Shown here one piece after another: positions 25,727 through 32,725 of a stretch of DNA of 34,817 bases; positions within the stretch are counted from its first letter, which is position 1; every line of letters starts with the position of its first letter. The stretch comes from Pseudomonadota bacterium (GTDB lineage Bacteria > Pseudomonadota > Alphaproteobacteria > Reyranellales > Reyranellaceae). The notes under the pieces are model-generated. The model saw only the letters and a list, made by a program, of their open reading frames with translations, was not told the origin of the DNA and did no database searches. Made by a program: the position numbers and the translations under genes. The stretch is taken from NCBI GenBank assembly GCA_020160955.1, contig JAIUOX010000047.1, positions 1-34,817 of the forward strand, read 5' to 3'.

Positions 25727-25909
25727 CTACCCGCCGACGACGCGGTCGAGCACGAGGTCGAGGGCGAGGCAGACCGCCAGCGCCACGGCGAGGTGAACGG
25801 CCAGCAGGCGGCCGATCTCGGCGACGACCGGTCCCGGCGCGGGATGGGGCGGCGCCGCGGGCGTCGCCTCGGCGGGCAGCGGCGAAAGGGTCGAGCGGTG
25901 GAGCATCAT
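25727..25909 (-). CDS. Small membrane protein at the head of the kdp operon
   Basis: A 60-residue protein if started at ATG 25909 (MMLHRSTL). It has a Pro/Ala-rich N-terminal part and one hydrophobic helix near the C-terminus (LLAVHLAVALAVCLALDLVLDRVV). I do not recognise it. The frame is open up to 25969, with other possible ATG codons at 25936 and 25969. The later start is chosen because the longer forms would reach the inverted repeat that probably regulates the operon; no start has a strong ribosome binding site. Its stop lies 6 bp before the 27-residue ORF, so it is likely the first kdp operon gene. Confidence 0.5.
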   Translation of the reverse strand: MMLHRSTLSPLPAEATPAAPPHPAPGPVVAEIGRLLAVHLAVALAVCLALDLVLDRVVGG

Positions 25910-25966
25910 GGCCGGGACCGTGGACCCGCCGGCCATAAGAATTCGACGGCGTTGGCCCACGCTGTG

Positions 25967-26045
25967 CATAGGAATTGCATAAGGAAATTCACTGGAAGTG
26001 CAGCAAAAGACGGCACAGTCCGGCTTTCCCTATGAAGTTCCTATG
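25967..26045. promoter_or_regulatory. Inverted repeat with phased half-sites between kdp and porin genes, candidate KdpE operator
   Basis: Two 21-bp arms (25967-25987 and 26025-26045) are inverted copies agreeing at 18 of 21 positions, separated by 37 bp. Each arm holds two copies of a CATAGGAA-like half-site (CATAGGAA and CATAAGGAA on the left; CCCTATG and TCCTATG on the right) spaced exactly 11 bp. Direct repeats one helical turn apart are the usual target of OmpR-family dimers. One arm faces the kdp operon and the other the porin gene. Assignment to KdpE is inference from position and layout. Confidence 0.55.
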
Positions 26046-26122
26046 GATTTGGCCCCGCGCCGACATGGACTTCGCAGGACACGAGCTGCGATGTGTCGGC
26101 AACAAAACGGGGAACATCGAGC

Positions 26123-26977
26123 ATGAAGCGCAATTTCTGGGCATTCCTGTCGGCCGGTGCGATCCTCGCGGGGGCCACCACGACGCTGGCGCAGACGGCA
26201 CCGCAGCAGCCGACGCCGGGCCAGGGCCCCGCCGAGAACACACCGGCGGCGCCGGAGAAGGAAACGTGGAAGGCGCCGTTCGGCGGCAGCTTCTCGGCCT
26301 CCTTCGCCTTCGCCACCGATTACTCCTACCGCGGCATCTCGCAGACCCAGCGCCAGGTCGCGTTCCAGCCCTCGCTGACCTACGAGACTCCGTCGATCGG
26401 CGAGCAGGTGTCGGTCAACGCCTATGTCGGCGCCTGGGGGTCGAACGTCTACTTCCCCAACACCCCGACCATCGCCGAGGTCGACCTGATCGCCGGCTTC
26501 CGCGGCAAGGCGCTGGACGGCAAGCTGACCGCCGACCTGGGCTACATCCGCTACAACTACCTCGGGGCGCCGTCGGACCTGTTCTACGACTTCAACGAGT
26601 TCGGCCTGGTGCTGGGCTACGATTTCGGCGTCGCCCAGCTGCAGGGCGCCTTGCGCTACAGCCCCAACTTCTTCGCCAACTCGGGCGCCGCCTGGTACAA
26701 GTGGGGCTCGCTCACCGTCCCGCTGAGCTTCATCAAGATCAACGAGAACGTGTCGTTCAAGCTGTTCGGCACGGTCGGCAACCAGTACGTCGAGCGCTTC
26801 GCCAACTACGGCATCGGCTACAACAACTACTGGGACTGGCAGATCGGCCTCGGCGCCACCGTCTACGGCTTCGACCTGTCGATCGCCTGGGTCGACACCA
26901 ACCTCGACCAGGCGACCTGCGGCGCCACCATGAACTGCGATTCCCGCGCGATATTCATGATCAGCAAGACCTTCTAG
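26123..26977 (+). CDS. TorF family putative outer-membrane porin
   Basis: A 284-residue protein with a signal peptide (MKRNFWAFLSAGAILAGATT to LAQT), a Pro/Ala/Glu-rich linker to about residue 52, then a beta-barrel part opening SFSASFAFATDYSYRGISQT, the signature of the TorF/Gcw_chp family. It ends in ISKTF with a C-terminal phenylalanine, as expected for an outer-membrane barrel. The family is implicated in outer-membrane passage but substrates are mostly unknown. ATG 26123 has GGGGA about 9 nt upstream; a GTG at 26093 is in frame but without a signal peptide at its start. It is divergent from the kdp operon and may share its regulation. Confidence 0.88.
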   Translation: MKRNFWAFLSAGAILAGATTTLAQTAPQQPTPGQGPAENTPAAPEKETWKAPFGGSFSASFAFATDYSYRGISQTQRQVAFQPSLTYETPSIGEQVSVNAYVGAWGSNVYFPNTPTIAEVDLIAGFRGKALDGKLTADLGYIRYNYLGAPSDLFYDFNEFGLVLGYDFGVAQLQGALRYSPNFFANSGAAWYKWGSLTVPLSFIKINENVSFKLFGTVGNQYVERFANYGIGYNNYWDWQIGLGATVYGFDLSIAWVDTNLDQATCGATMNCDSRAIFMISKTF

Positions 26978-27013
26978 TCACCCGGCCCAATCACCCGGCA
27001 AGCCAGAATCCCG

Positions 27014-27049
27014 TTGACACTCCCGCGGCCCGGCGCGATAGCGCGCCGG
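27014..27049 (+). promoter_or_regulatory. Promoter of the first kup gene with a dyad over the -10 region
   Basis: A consensus -35 TTGACA (27014-27019) is followed after 17 nt by GATAGC (27037-27042). An 8-bp perfect dyad, CCGGCGCG-ATAG-CGCGCCGG (27030-27049), is centred on the -10 element. The dyad could be a repressor site or limit melting. Confidence 0.55.
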
Positions 27050-27073
27050 AGACCGGGGGGAGTTGTCCATTCC

Positions 27074-28969
27074 ATGACGGGTGCTACTGGCGGTGCGCAG
27101 CCCGCAACCCGAAGCCGCACGGCTTCGCTCACGCTGGCGGCGCTGGGCGTCGTCTTTGGTGATATCGGCACCAGCCCGCTCTACACGGTCAAGGAGTGCT
27201 TCAGCGAGTTCACCGGGCTGAAGCCGACGCCCGAGAACCTGATGGGCATCCTGTCGCTCATCACCTGGGCGCTGATCGTCATCGTCACCCTGAAATACGT
27301 CGTCGTCGTGATGCGCGCCGACAACCGTGGCGAGGGTGGCGTGCTGGCGCTGATGGCGCTGGTGGCGCGCCAGCACGGCATCGTCGAGCGCCGCCGGCGC
27401 TTCTTCCTGTGGGCCGGCATGCTGGGCGCCGCGCTGTTCTACGGCGACTGCCTGCTGACGCCCGCCGTCTCGGTGCTGAGCGCCGTCGAGGGCCTGAACG
27501 TCGTCACGCCGGCGCTCGAACCGGTCGTCCTGCCGATCGCCATCGCCGTCCTGTTCGCCCTGTTCGCCGTGCAGCGCTTCGGCACGGCCGGCATCGGCAA
27601 GTGGTTCGGCCCGATCACGCTGGTCTGGTTCTTCGTGCTCGCGGTGCTCGGCCTGCGCCACATCCTCGACGCGCCGCAGATCCTGTGGGCGCTGTCGCCG
27701 ACCCACGCGGTGGGCTTCGCCGCGCAGCACGGCCTCGCGACCTTCCTCGCCCTCGCGGCGGTGACCCTGGCCGTGACCGGCGCCGAGGCGCTGTACGCCG
27801 ACATGGGCCACTTCGGCCGTGCCCCGATCCGGATGGCCTGGCTGTGGCTGGTGCTGCCGGCGCTGCTGATCAACTACTACGGCCAGGGAGCGCTCCTGCT
27901 GGCCAACCCCGCCGCGATCGACAACCCGTTCTTCCGGCTGGCGCCCGACTGGGCGACGGTGCCGCTGGTCGGGTTGGCGACGGTCGCCACGGTGATCGCC
28001 TCGCAGGCGACGATCTCGGGCGCCTTCTCGATGGCCCAGCAGTCGGCCCTGCTGGGGCTGAGCGCCCGCATCCGGGTCGACCATACGTCGGAGAGCGAGT
28101 TCGGCCAGATCTACGTGCCGGCGATCAACTGGCTGCTGCTGGCCGGCGTGATCGCGCTGGTGCTGTTCTTCAAGTCGTCGAGCGCGCTGGCGGCCGCCTA
28201 CGGCATCGCCGTCACCGGCACCATGTTCGTCACCACCATGCTGGTGTTCGCGCTGGCGATCCGCCGCTGGAAATGGTCGTGGGCCCTCGCCACGCCGATC
28301 TTCGGCGCGTTCATGCTGGTCGACCTGACCTTCTTCTCGGCCAACATGCTGAAGTTTCACGAGGGCGGCTGGGTGCCGGTGGTGATCGCGCTGGCGATCT
28401 TCACCACCATGGCGACCTGGCGGCGCGGCCGCAGCATCGTGGTCGCGCGCGAGCGCGAGGGTACCTTGCCGATCGAGCAGCTGCTCGACAGCATCGTGCC
28501 GGGCGGCGTGCATCGCCCGCAGGGCACGGCGGTCTACCTGACCTCCTTCGCGGGCAACGCGCCGGGCTGCCTGCTGCACAACCTCAAGCACAACGAGGTG
28601 CTGCACCAGCACGTCGTGCTGCTGACCATCGAGATCGCCGACGAACCCTACGTGTCGGCCGACCAGCGCAGCGACATCGCCCACCTCGGCAAGGGCTTCC
28701 ACCGCGTCGCCCTGCACTACGGCTTCATGGAGCAGCCCGACGTGCCGCGCGACCTCGAGCCGCTGGCCGACAAGGGCATCCCGATCGACCCGATGCGGAC
28801 CTCCTACTTCGTCGGCCGCAACAGCTACGTCGCCGCCGCGCAGCCGCTGTTGCCGGCCTGGCAGCAGAAGCTGTTCCTCGTGCTGGCCCGCTTCGCCGTC
28901 AGCGCCGCCGACTTCTTCGGCCTGCCCGCCAACCGCACCGTCGAGCTGGGCAGCCGGATCGAGGTGTGA
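27074..28969 (+). CDS. kup: KUP family potassium uptake transporter, copy 1
   Basis: A 631-residue transporter with the family signature GDIGTSPLYT at residues 29-38 and about twelve membrane segments. Further conserved blocks are NRGEGGVLALMAL, GAALFYGDCLLTPAVSVLSAVEG, TGAEALYADMGHFG and NYYGQGALLL. The C-terminal cytoplasmic domain of about 180 residues ends ADFFGLPANRTVELGSRIEV. KUP proteins import potassium with protons at low to moderate affinity and constitutively. The ATG at 27074 has GGGGGAG about 13 nt upstream, a long spacing. A second, similar kup lies 122 bp downstream. Confidence 0.96.
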   Translation: MTGATGGAQPATRSRTASLTLAALGVVFGDIGTSPLYTVKECFSEFTGLKPTPENLMGILSLITWALIVIVTLKYVVVVMRADNRGEGGVLALMALVARQHGIVERRRRFFLWAGMLGAALFYGDCLLTPAVSVLSAVEGLNVVTPALEPVVLPIAIAVLFALFAVQRFGTAGIGKWFGPITLVWFFVLAVLGLRHILDAPQILWALSPTHAVGFAAQHGLATFLALAAVTLAVTGAEALYADMGHFGRAPIRMAWLWLVLPALLINYYGQGALLLANPAAIDNPFFRLAPDWATVPLVGLATVATVIASQATISGAFSMAQQSALLGLSARIRVDHTSESEFGQIYVPAINWLLLAGVIALVLFFKSSSALAAAYGIAVTGTMFVTTMLVFALAIRRWKWSWALATPIFGAFMLVDLTFFSANMLKFHEGGWVPVVIALAIFTTMATWRRGRSIVVAREREGTLPIEQLLDSIVPGGVHRPQGTAVYLTSFAGNAPGCLLHNLKHNEVLHQHVVLLTIEIADEPYVSADQRSDIAHLGKGFHRVALHYGFMEQPDVPRDLEPLADKGIPIDPMRTSYFVGRNSYVAAAQPLLPAWQQKLFLVLARFAVSAADFFGLPANRTVELGSRIEV

Positions 28970-28981
28970 CGTCGTGACCTG

Positions 28982-29052
28982 AAAGGTCCCTCGCTGCGCT
29001 CGGGATGACAGCCAAGACTTGTCATCCCGAGGGCGTAGCCCGCGGGACCTTT
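28982..29052. repeat. REP-like palindromic repeat between the kup genes
   Basis: Arms AAAGGTCCCTCGCTGCGCTC onward (28982-29010) and TGTCATCCCGAGGGCGTAGC onward to GGGACCTTT (29020-29052) are inverted, separated by 9 nt. Same family as at 6364-6428. It probably separates the two kup transcripts. Confidence 0.78.
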
Positions 29053-29079
29053 GCTCCCTCCCGGCAACCGACATAGACT
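29051..29079 (+). promoter_or_regulatory. Promoter of the second kup gene
   Basis: TTGCTC (29051-29056) and TAGACT (29074-29079) are spaced by 17 nt, placing the transcript start at about 29086, just ahead of the GTG/TTG start codons. The second kup can therefore be expressed on its own. Confidence 0.55.
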
Positions 29080-29091
29080 CTCCCCGGCAAC

Positions 29092-30975
29092 GTGGGGGAA
29101 TGCTTGGGGGACGACAGGAAGCGGTTTGCCGGGCTGAGCCTGGCCGCGCTGGGCGTGGTGTTCGGCGACATCGGCACCAGCCCGCTCTACACCGTGCAGA
29201 CCTGCTTCAGCGCCTTCACCGGGCTGCAGCCGACGCCGGACAACGTGCTCGGCATGCTGTCGCTGATCACCTGGGCGCTCGTGATCGTCGTCACGTTCAA
29301 GTACGTCTTCATCGTCATGCGCGCCGACAACCACGGCGAGGGCGGCGTGCTGGCGCTGATGGCGCTGGTCGCGCGCGCGCCCGCGATGAGCGATCGCCGC
29401 CGCAACGCCTACGTCCTGCTCGGCATGCTGGGCGCCTGCCTGTTCTACGGCGACTGCCTGCTGACGCCGGCGATCTCGGTGCTGAGCGCCGTCGAGGGGC
29501 TCAATGTCGCGACCCCGGAGTTCCAGCCGGTCGTGCTGCCGATCGCCATCGTCGTGCTGGTCGGGCTGTTCGCGGTCCAGCGCTTCGGCACCGGCGGCAT
29601 CGGCAACCTGTTCGGCCCGGTCATGCTGGCCTGGTTCGTCATCCTGTTCCTGCTCGGGGCCCGCCAGGTCGCCCACCATCCCGAGGTGCTGGAGGCGCTG
29701 TCGCCGCTGCATGCAATCGACTTCGCGCGGCGCCACAAGGCCGGCGCCTTCGTGGCGCTGGGCGCGGTGACGCTGGCGCTGACCGGCGCCGAGGCGCTGT
29801 ACGCCGACATGGGGCACTTCGGCCGCAACCCGATCCGCGCCGCCTGGCTGGTCGCGGTCTTTCCCGCCCTGCTCGCCAACTACTACGGCCAGGGCGCGCT
29901 GCTGCTGACCGACCCGGCGGCGGTCTCCAACCCGTTCTTCCGGATGGCGCCGGCGTGGGCGCTCTACCCGCTGGTCGTCGTGGCGACGCTCGCCACCGTG
30001 ATCGCCTCGCAGGCGACCATCGCCGGCGCCTTCTCGATGGCCCAGCAGGCGACGCTGCTCGGCCTCAGCCCGCGCGTGCGCATCCTGCACACCTCGTCCA
30101 GCGAGTTCGGCCAGATCTACGTGCCGGCCGTGAACTGGCTGCAGCTGGCCGGCGTGCTGGGCATCGTGCTCGGCTTCCGCACCGGGCCCGACATCGCCTC
30201 GGCCTACGGCATCGCCGTCACCGGCACGATGCTGGTGACCACCATCCTCGTCTTCACGCTGGCGATCCGCGGCTGGAAGTGGTCGTGGCTGGCGGCGCTG
30301 CCGGTGTTCGCCCTGCTGCTCACCGTCGACGGCGCGCTGTTCGCCGCCAACATGACCAAGTTCGTCCAGGGCGGCTGGGTGCCGCTGGCGATCGGCAGCC
30401 TGCTGTTCGTCGCCATGTGGACCTGGTACCGCGGCCGGCACGCGGTCGAGCGGCGTATCCGCGAGCGCGCGCTGCCGATCGACACGCTGCTCGCGACCAT
30501 CGAGCCGCACCGGCTGCATCGCACGCCCGGCACGGCGATCTACCTCACCACCTTCTCCGACGGCGGCTCGGGCACCCTGATGCAGAACCTGCGGCACAAC
30601 GGCGTGCTGCATGCCCAGGTCGTGCTGCTGACGATCGAGTCGGGCGAGGACCCGGTGGTGTCGCCCGGCCAGCGGCTCGAGGTCACCGACCTCGGCGGCG
30701 GCATCTGGCGGGCCGTGCTGCGCTACGGCTTCATGGAGAGTCCCAACGTCGGCCGCGACATCGAGGGACTGGCGGCCCACGGCATCTCGCTCGCCCCGGT
30801 GCACACCTCGTTCTTCATCGGCCACAACAACATCGTGCGGGGTCCGCAGGCCCTGCTGCCGGGCTGGCAGCGACGCCTGTTCTTCGCGCTGGGCCGCCTG
30901 GCCGCCAGTCCCAGCGACTTCCTCGGCCTGCCGGCCGACCAGACGGTGGAACTGGGCAGCCGCATCGAGGTGTGA
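29092..30975 (+). CDS. kup: KUP family potassium uptake transporter, copy 2
   Basis: A 627-residue KUP paralogue with GDIGTSPLYT at residues 25-34 and the same ordered blocks as copy 1 (NHGEGGVLALMAL, LFYGDCLLTPAISVLSAVEG, TGAEALYADMGHFG, LPADQTVELGSRIEV at the end). The two copies align without large gaps, so they arose by tandem duplication. The start is unclear: GTG at 29092 is used here, but TTG at 29104 is preceded by GGGGGAA with suitable spacing and may be the true start, 4 codons later. Differences cluster in the central loops and the C-terminal domain, so affinity or regulation may differ. Confidence 0.94.
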   Translation: MGECLGDDRKRFAGLSLAALGVVFGDIGTSPLYTVQTCFSAFTGLQPTPDNVLGMLSLITWALVIVVTFKYVFIVMRADNHGEGGVLALMALVARAPAMSDRRRNAYVLLGMLGACLFYGDCLLTPAISVLSAVEGLNVATPEFQPVVLPIAIVVLVGLFAVQRFGTGGIGNLFGPVMLAWFVILFLLGARQVAHHPEVLEALSPLHAIDFARRHKAGAFVALGAVTLALTGAEALYADMGHFGRNPIRAAWLVAVFPALLANYYGQGALLLTDPAAVSNPFFRMAPAWALYPLVVVATLATVIASQATIAGAFSMAQQATLLGLSPRVRILHTSSSEFGQIYVPAVNWLQLAGVLGIVLGFRTGPDIASAYGIAVTGTMLVTTILVFTLAIRGWKWSWLAALPVFALLLTVDGALFAANMTKFVQGGWVPLAIGSLLFVAMWTWYRGRHAVERRIRERALPIDTLLATIEPHRLHRTPGTAIYLTTFSDGGSGTLMQNLRHNGVLHAQVVLLTIESGEDPVVSPGQRLEVTDLGGGIWRAVLRYGFMESPNVGRDIEGLAAHGISLAPVHTSFFIGHNNIVRGPQALLPGWQRRLFFALGRLAASPSDFLGLPADQTVELGSRIEV

Positions 30976-30988
30976 CGAGGCCGCGCCG

Positions 30989-31483
30989 CTAGTTCAGTCG
31001 TCCACCGCCCTCGCCGGCGGACGGCGCGAGTCGCAGCCCGGCGTCCGCCAGCGCGAGGGCGAAAGTCTTGAGCCGGGCCGCGGCGACCCGCGAGGCGGCC
31101 GGCGCCATCAGGATGTCGAGCGACGCCGTCAGCGGACTGTCCATCGCGGCCTGCGCGAGACCGCACAAGGCGACCAACGTCGCCTCGTCCTGGCCCACCC
31201 CGGGACAGTCCGGACGGTGGATATGCAGCGCACGGCGCGCGCCGAACTGGATGGCGTCCATCGCGATCGCGAAGTCCGGGAGGGTCGCGATCACCCCCGC
31301 CATCTTGAAGCCGCGGTGAAGGGTCGACCCCTCCCGCGGCAACGCCCGATCCGCCTGCCATTGGCGCACCGCCCAAAGCACGAAGCGGTCGGCAAGGGGC
31401 AGCGCGCAGGCACAGCCGGGTCGGCCACAGCCCTGCCGGGGTCGTCCCGCTGCGGAGTCGTCTCGTCGCGTCGCGATGTGCAT
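30989..31483 (-). CDS. Unrecognised Cys-containing protein divergent from hemP
   Basis: A 164-residue soluble protein I cannot assign. Near the N-terminus is a cluster GCGRPGCACALP (three cysteines in eight residues). The middle has FVLWAVRQWQADRALP and LHIHRPDCPGVGQDEATLVALC, placing two His and two Cys together, and the rest is Ala/Leu-rich helix. The cysteines and histidines could bind a metal or cluster. ATG 31483 is chosen over an in-frame GTG at 31516 because the GTG would overlap the hemP -35 element TTGACA at 31506-31511. The Fur-like box at 31532-31546 lies between this gene and hemP, so it may be iron-regulated. It converges with the second kup. Confidence 0.7.
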   Translation of the reverse strand: MHIATRRDDSAAGRPRQGCGRPGCACALPLADRFVLWAVRQWQADRALPREGSTLHRGFKMAGVIATLPDFAIAMDAIQFGARRALHIHRPDCPGVGQDEATLVALCGLAQAAMDSPLTASLDILMAPAASRVAAARLKTFALALADAGLRLAPSAGEGGGRLN

Positions 31484-31505
31484 GGCTTCACCGGGTCCAA
31501 TGGCG

Positions 31506-31546
31506 TTGACAGGCACCGAACCTTATGTAAATGAGAATCATTCGCA
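31506..31546. promoter_or_regulatory. Fur-like iron box and hemP promoter
   Basis: TGAGAAT-C-ATTCGCA at 31532-31546 matches the 7-1-7 Fur motif (TGATAAT-N-ATTATCA type), with one mismatch between its two arms. It abuts a possible hemP promoter, TTGACA (31506-31511), 16 nt, TAAATG (31528-31533). Repression by iron-loaded Fur (or an Irr-like regulator) would control hemP and possibly the divergent gene. Confidence 0.75.
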
Positions 31547-31573
31547 AGTTGAATTTCGAGGATTAGACAGACC

Positions 31574-31759
31574 ATGACGCCGCGCGCTCGAACCGACGAT
31601 GCCGCCCAGGGACCAGCCGATCCCGGCCCATCGGTTGCCCCTGCGTCGGTCGACAGCACCACGCTGATGAAGGGCGCCCGCGAACTCGTCATTCGCCACG
31701 GCGCCGACACCTATCGCCTGCGCCTCACCGCCTCGAACAAGCTGATCCTGACCAAGTAG
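31574..31759 (+). CDS. hemP: Hemin uptake protein HemP
   Basis: A 61-residue protein with a disordered acidic N-terminal half and the compact HemP domain at the end: ARELVIRHGADTYRLRLTASNKLILTK. HemP is a small iron-regulated protein linked to haem and siderophore receptor genes; in some bacteria it acts as a regulator of haem uptake. GAGG precedes the ATG. Here it stands alone with no TonB-dependent receptor or hmu genes next to it. Its stop is 1 bp from the convergent doxX stop. Confidence 0.93.
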   Translation: MTPRARTDDAAQGPADPGPSVAPASVDSTTLMKGARELVIRHGADTYRLRLTASNKLILTK

Positions 31760-31760
31760 C

Positions 31761-32225
31761 TCAGGCGCCGTACTCGGCCGGCGGCCGCTGCCGCGTCGCC
31801 TTCAGGATGAAGTGGTCGAGCGACACCGGCCCGGGACCGGCGACGGCGAGATAGCCGAACATCACGAAGTAGGAGACTTCCTCGAAGCCCAGCAGGGTCT
31901 CCAGCGAATCGACGTCGCCCCACTTCGCCGAGGCGATCGCCACCATCATCACGACCATCATCGGGATCGACACGATCCGGGTGCACAGCCCGACCAGCAG
32001 CAGCAGGCCGCCCGCGAACTCGATGCCCGAGACCAGCGGCGTCAGGACCTCCGGCGCGGGAATGCCCCACGACCGGAAGTTCTCGATCATGCGCGGCAGG
32101 ATCTGCAGCTTCTGCCAGCCGCTCCACAGGAAGACCCAGCCGACGACGATGCGGATCGCCAGCGGCGGCAGCCAGGTGAACCAGCCGGTGACGACGCGCG
32201 GCCAGTCGTAGAGGACGGTGATCAT
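31761..32225 (-). CDS. DoxX family membrane protein
   Basis: A 154-residue inner-membrane protein with four hydrophobic segments. Typical DoxX blocks are AIRIVVGWVFLWSGWQKLQIL, WGIPAPEVLTPLVSGIEFAGGLLLLVGL and a last helix with FVMFGYLAVAGPG. Start ATG 32225 has AAGG 8 nt upstream. DoxX proteins are often encoded with bufferin genes (bufD position) and with oxidative or metal stress genes, and may pass electrons or quinone-linked reductant, though this is not settled. It lies 169 bp downstream of the bufA2-like gene on the same strand, with a palindromic repeat element between them. A shared transcript is likely, but not certain. Confidence 0.88.
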   Translation of the reverse strand: MITVLYDWPRVVTGWFTWLPPLAIRIVVGWVFLWSGWQKLQILPRMIENFRSWGIPAPEVLTPLVSGIEFAGGLLLLVGLCTRIVSIPMMVVMMVAIASAKWGDVDSLETLLGFEEVSYFVMFGYLAVAGPGPVSLDHFILKATRQRPPAEYGA

Positions 32226-32250
32226 GTTCGTTGCCTTGCGATGAGTGGCT

Positions 32251-32390
32251 TCCTCCCCTTCGCGGGCTCCGCGAAGGGGAGGTGTCCGCGCAGCGGACGG
32301 AGGGGTCATGGTTGGGGGTGGTGCTGCCCATGACCCCTCCGTCGCCGATGACGGCGACACCTCCCCGCGCTGACGCGCAGGGAGGAATCT
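32251..32390. repeat. Compound palindromic intergenic element between bufA2 and doxX
   Basis: An outer inverted repeat GGAGGGGTCATGG (32299-32311) and CCATGACCCCTCC (32328-32340) flanks smaller hairpins. These are CCCCTTCGC/GCGAAGGGG (32256-32264 and 32272-32280), GTCCGC/GCGGAC (32284-32298), GTCGCC/GGCGAC (32341-32357) and a CGCGC/GCGCG-type pair near 32367-32380. This resembles dispersed intergenic elements common in alphaproteobacterial genomes. Confidence 0.7.
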
Positions 32391-32394
32391 CTCC

Positions 32395-32628
32395 TCACAT
32401 CGTCTTGCCGCCCTTGGCCATGCAGTCCTGCGCGGTCGAGGTCTCGGTGAAGCCCTGGCCCTTGCAGGCGTTCTGGCCCTTGCAGGCGTTGCTCGCGCTC
32501 TTGCAGGAGCCCTGGCCCTTGCAGGCGTTGTTGCCGACGCACTTCACGCCGGCCGCGAACGACGTCGTGGCGAAGGTGGTGGCCGCGAACACGGCGGCGG
32601 CGGTGGTGATCAGGGTACGCTTGTCCAT
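32395..32628 (-). CDS. bufA2: BufA2-like periplasmic bufferin-type metallophore precursor
   Basis: A 77-residue precursor with a signal peptide (MDKRTLITTAAAVFAATTFA, cleavage near residue 26 in SFAAG). The mature peptide has six cysteines (30, 36, 42, 49, 55, 69) and three ACKGQ repeats (35-39, 48-52, 54-58), the sequence style of the BufA2 group of bufferins. Bufferins are Cys-rich peptides modified by an MNIO (DUF692) enzyme with a DUF2063 partner and exported to bind copper. Neither enzyme is encoded in this window, so modification must be done elsewhere or not at all. AGGAGG (minus, 32641-32636) precedes the ATG. A sigma-factor promoter and a leader hairpin lie upstream. DoxX follows. 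Confidence 0.85.
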   Translation of the reverse strand: MDKRTLITTAAAVFAATTFATTSFAAGVKCVGNNACKGQGSCKSASNACKGQNACKGQGFTETSTAQDCMAKGGKTM

Positions 32629-32640
32629 GGCAGTGCCTCC

Positions 32641-32672
32641 TCGAAGTGGGCGGGCTTCATGCCCGCCTTCGA
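32641..32672 (-). promoter_or_regulatory. Leader hairpin next to the bufA2 ribosome binding site
   Basis: On either strand TCGAA-GTG-GGCGGGC-TTCAT-GCCCGCC-TTCGA forms a 12-bp stem with a 3-nt bulge and a 5-nt loop. In the bufA2 mRNA its 3' end touches the AGGAGG site (plus coordinates 32636-32641), so it could restrict ribosome entry. Confidence 0.55.
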
Positions 32673-32675
32673 TCA

Positions 32676-32701
32676 TTCGGGGGCCCGGGACGCGCCGTTA
32701 C
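32676..32701 (-). promoter_or_regulatory. ECF sigma factor promoter of bufA2
   Basis: On the minus strand GTAACG (32701-32696) and CGAA (32679-32676) are separated by 16 nt. It is identical in both boxes and in spacing to the promoter of the divergent sigma factor gene and close to the known Caulobacter SigF motif GTAACC-N16-CGAA. Expected leader length is about 42 nt. Confidence 0.85.
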
Positions 32702-32725
32702 GCCGACACGGGAGGATTTTTTCCT

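Noticed and set aside
28825..30825. Long minus-strand frame across the second kup gene
   Set aside because: Low-complexity Arg/Gln/Asp/His composition and similarity to the equivalent shadow of the first kup show it is only the antisense of a duplicated gene.
32226..32360. Longer doxX start using the frame open upstream to 32360
   Set aside because: The added residues come from the palindromic repeat element, while ATG 32225 has a ribosome binding site and begins the conserved DoxX block.
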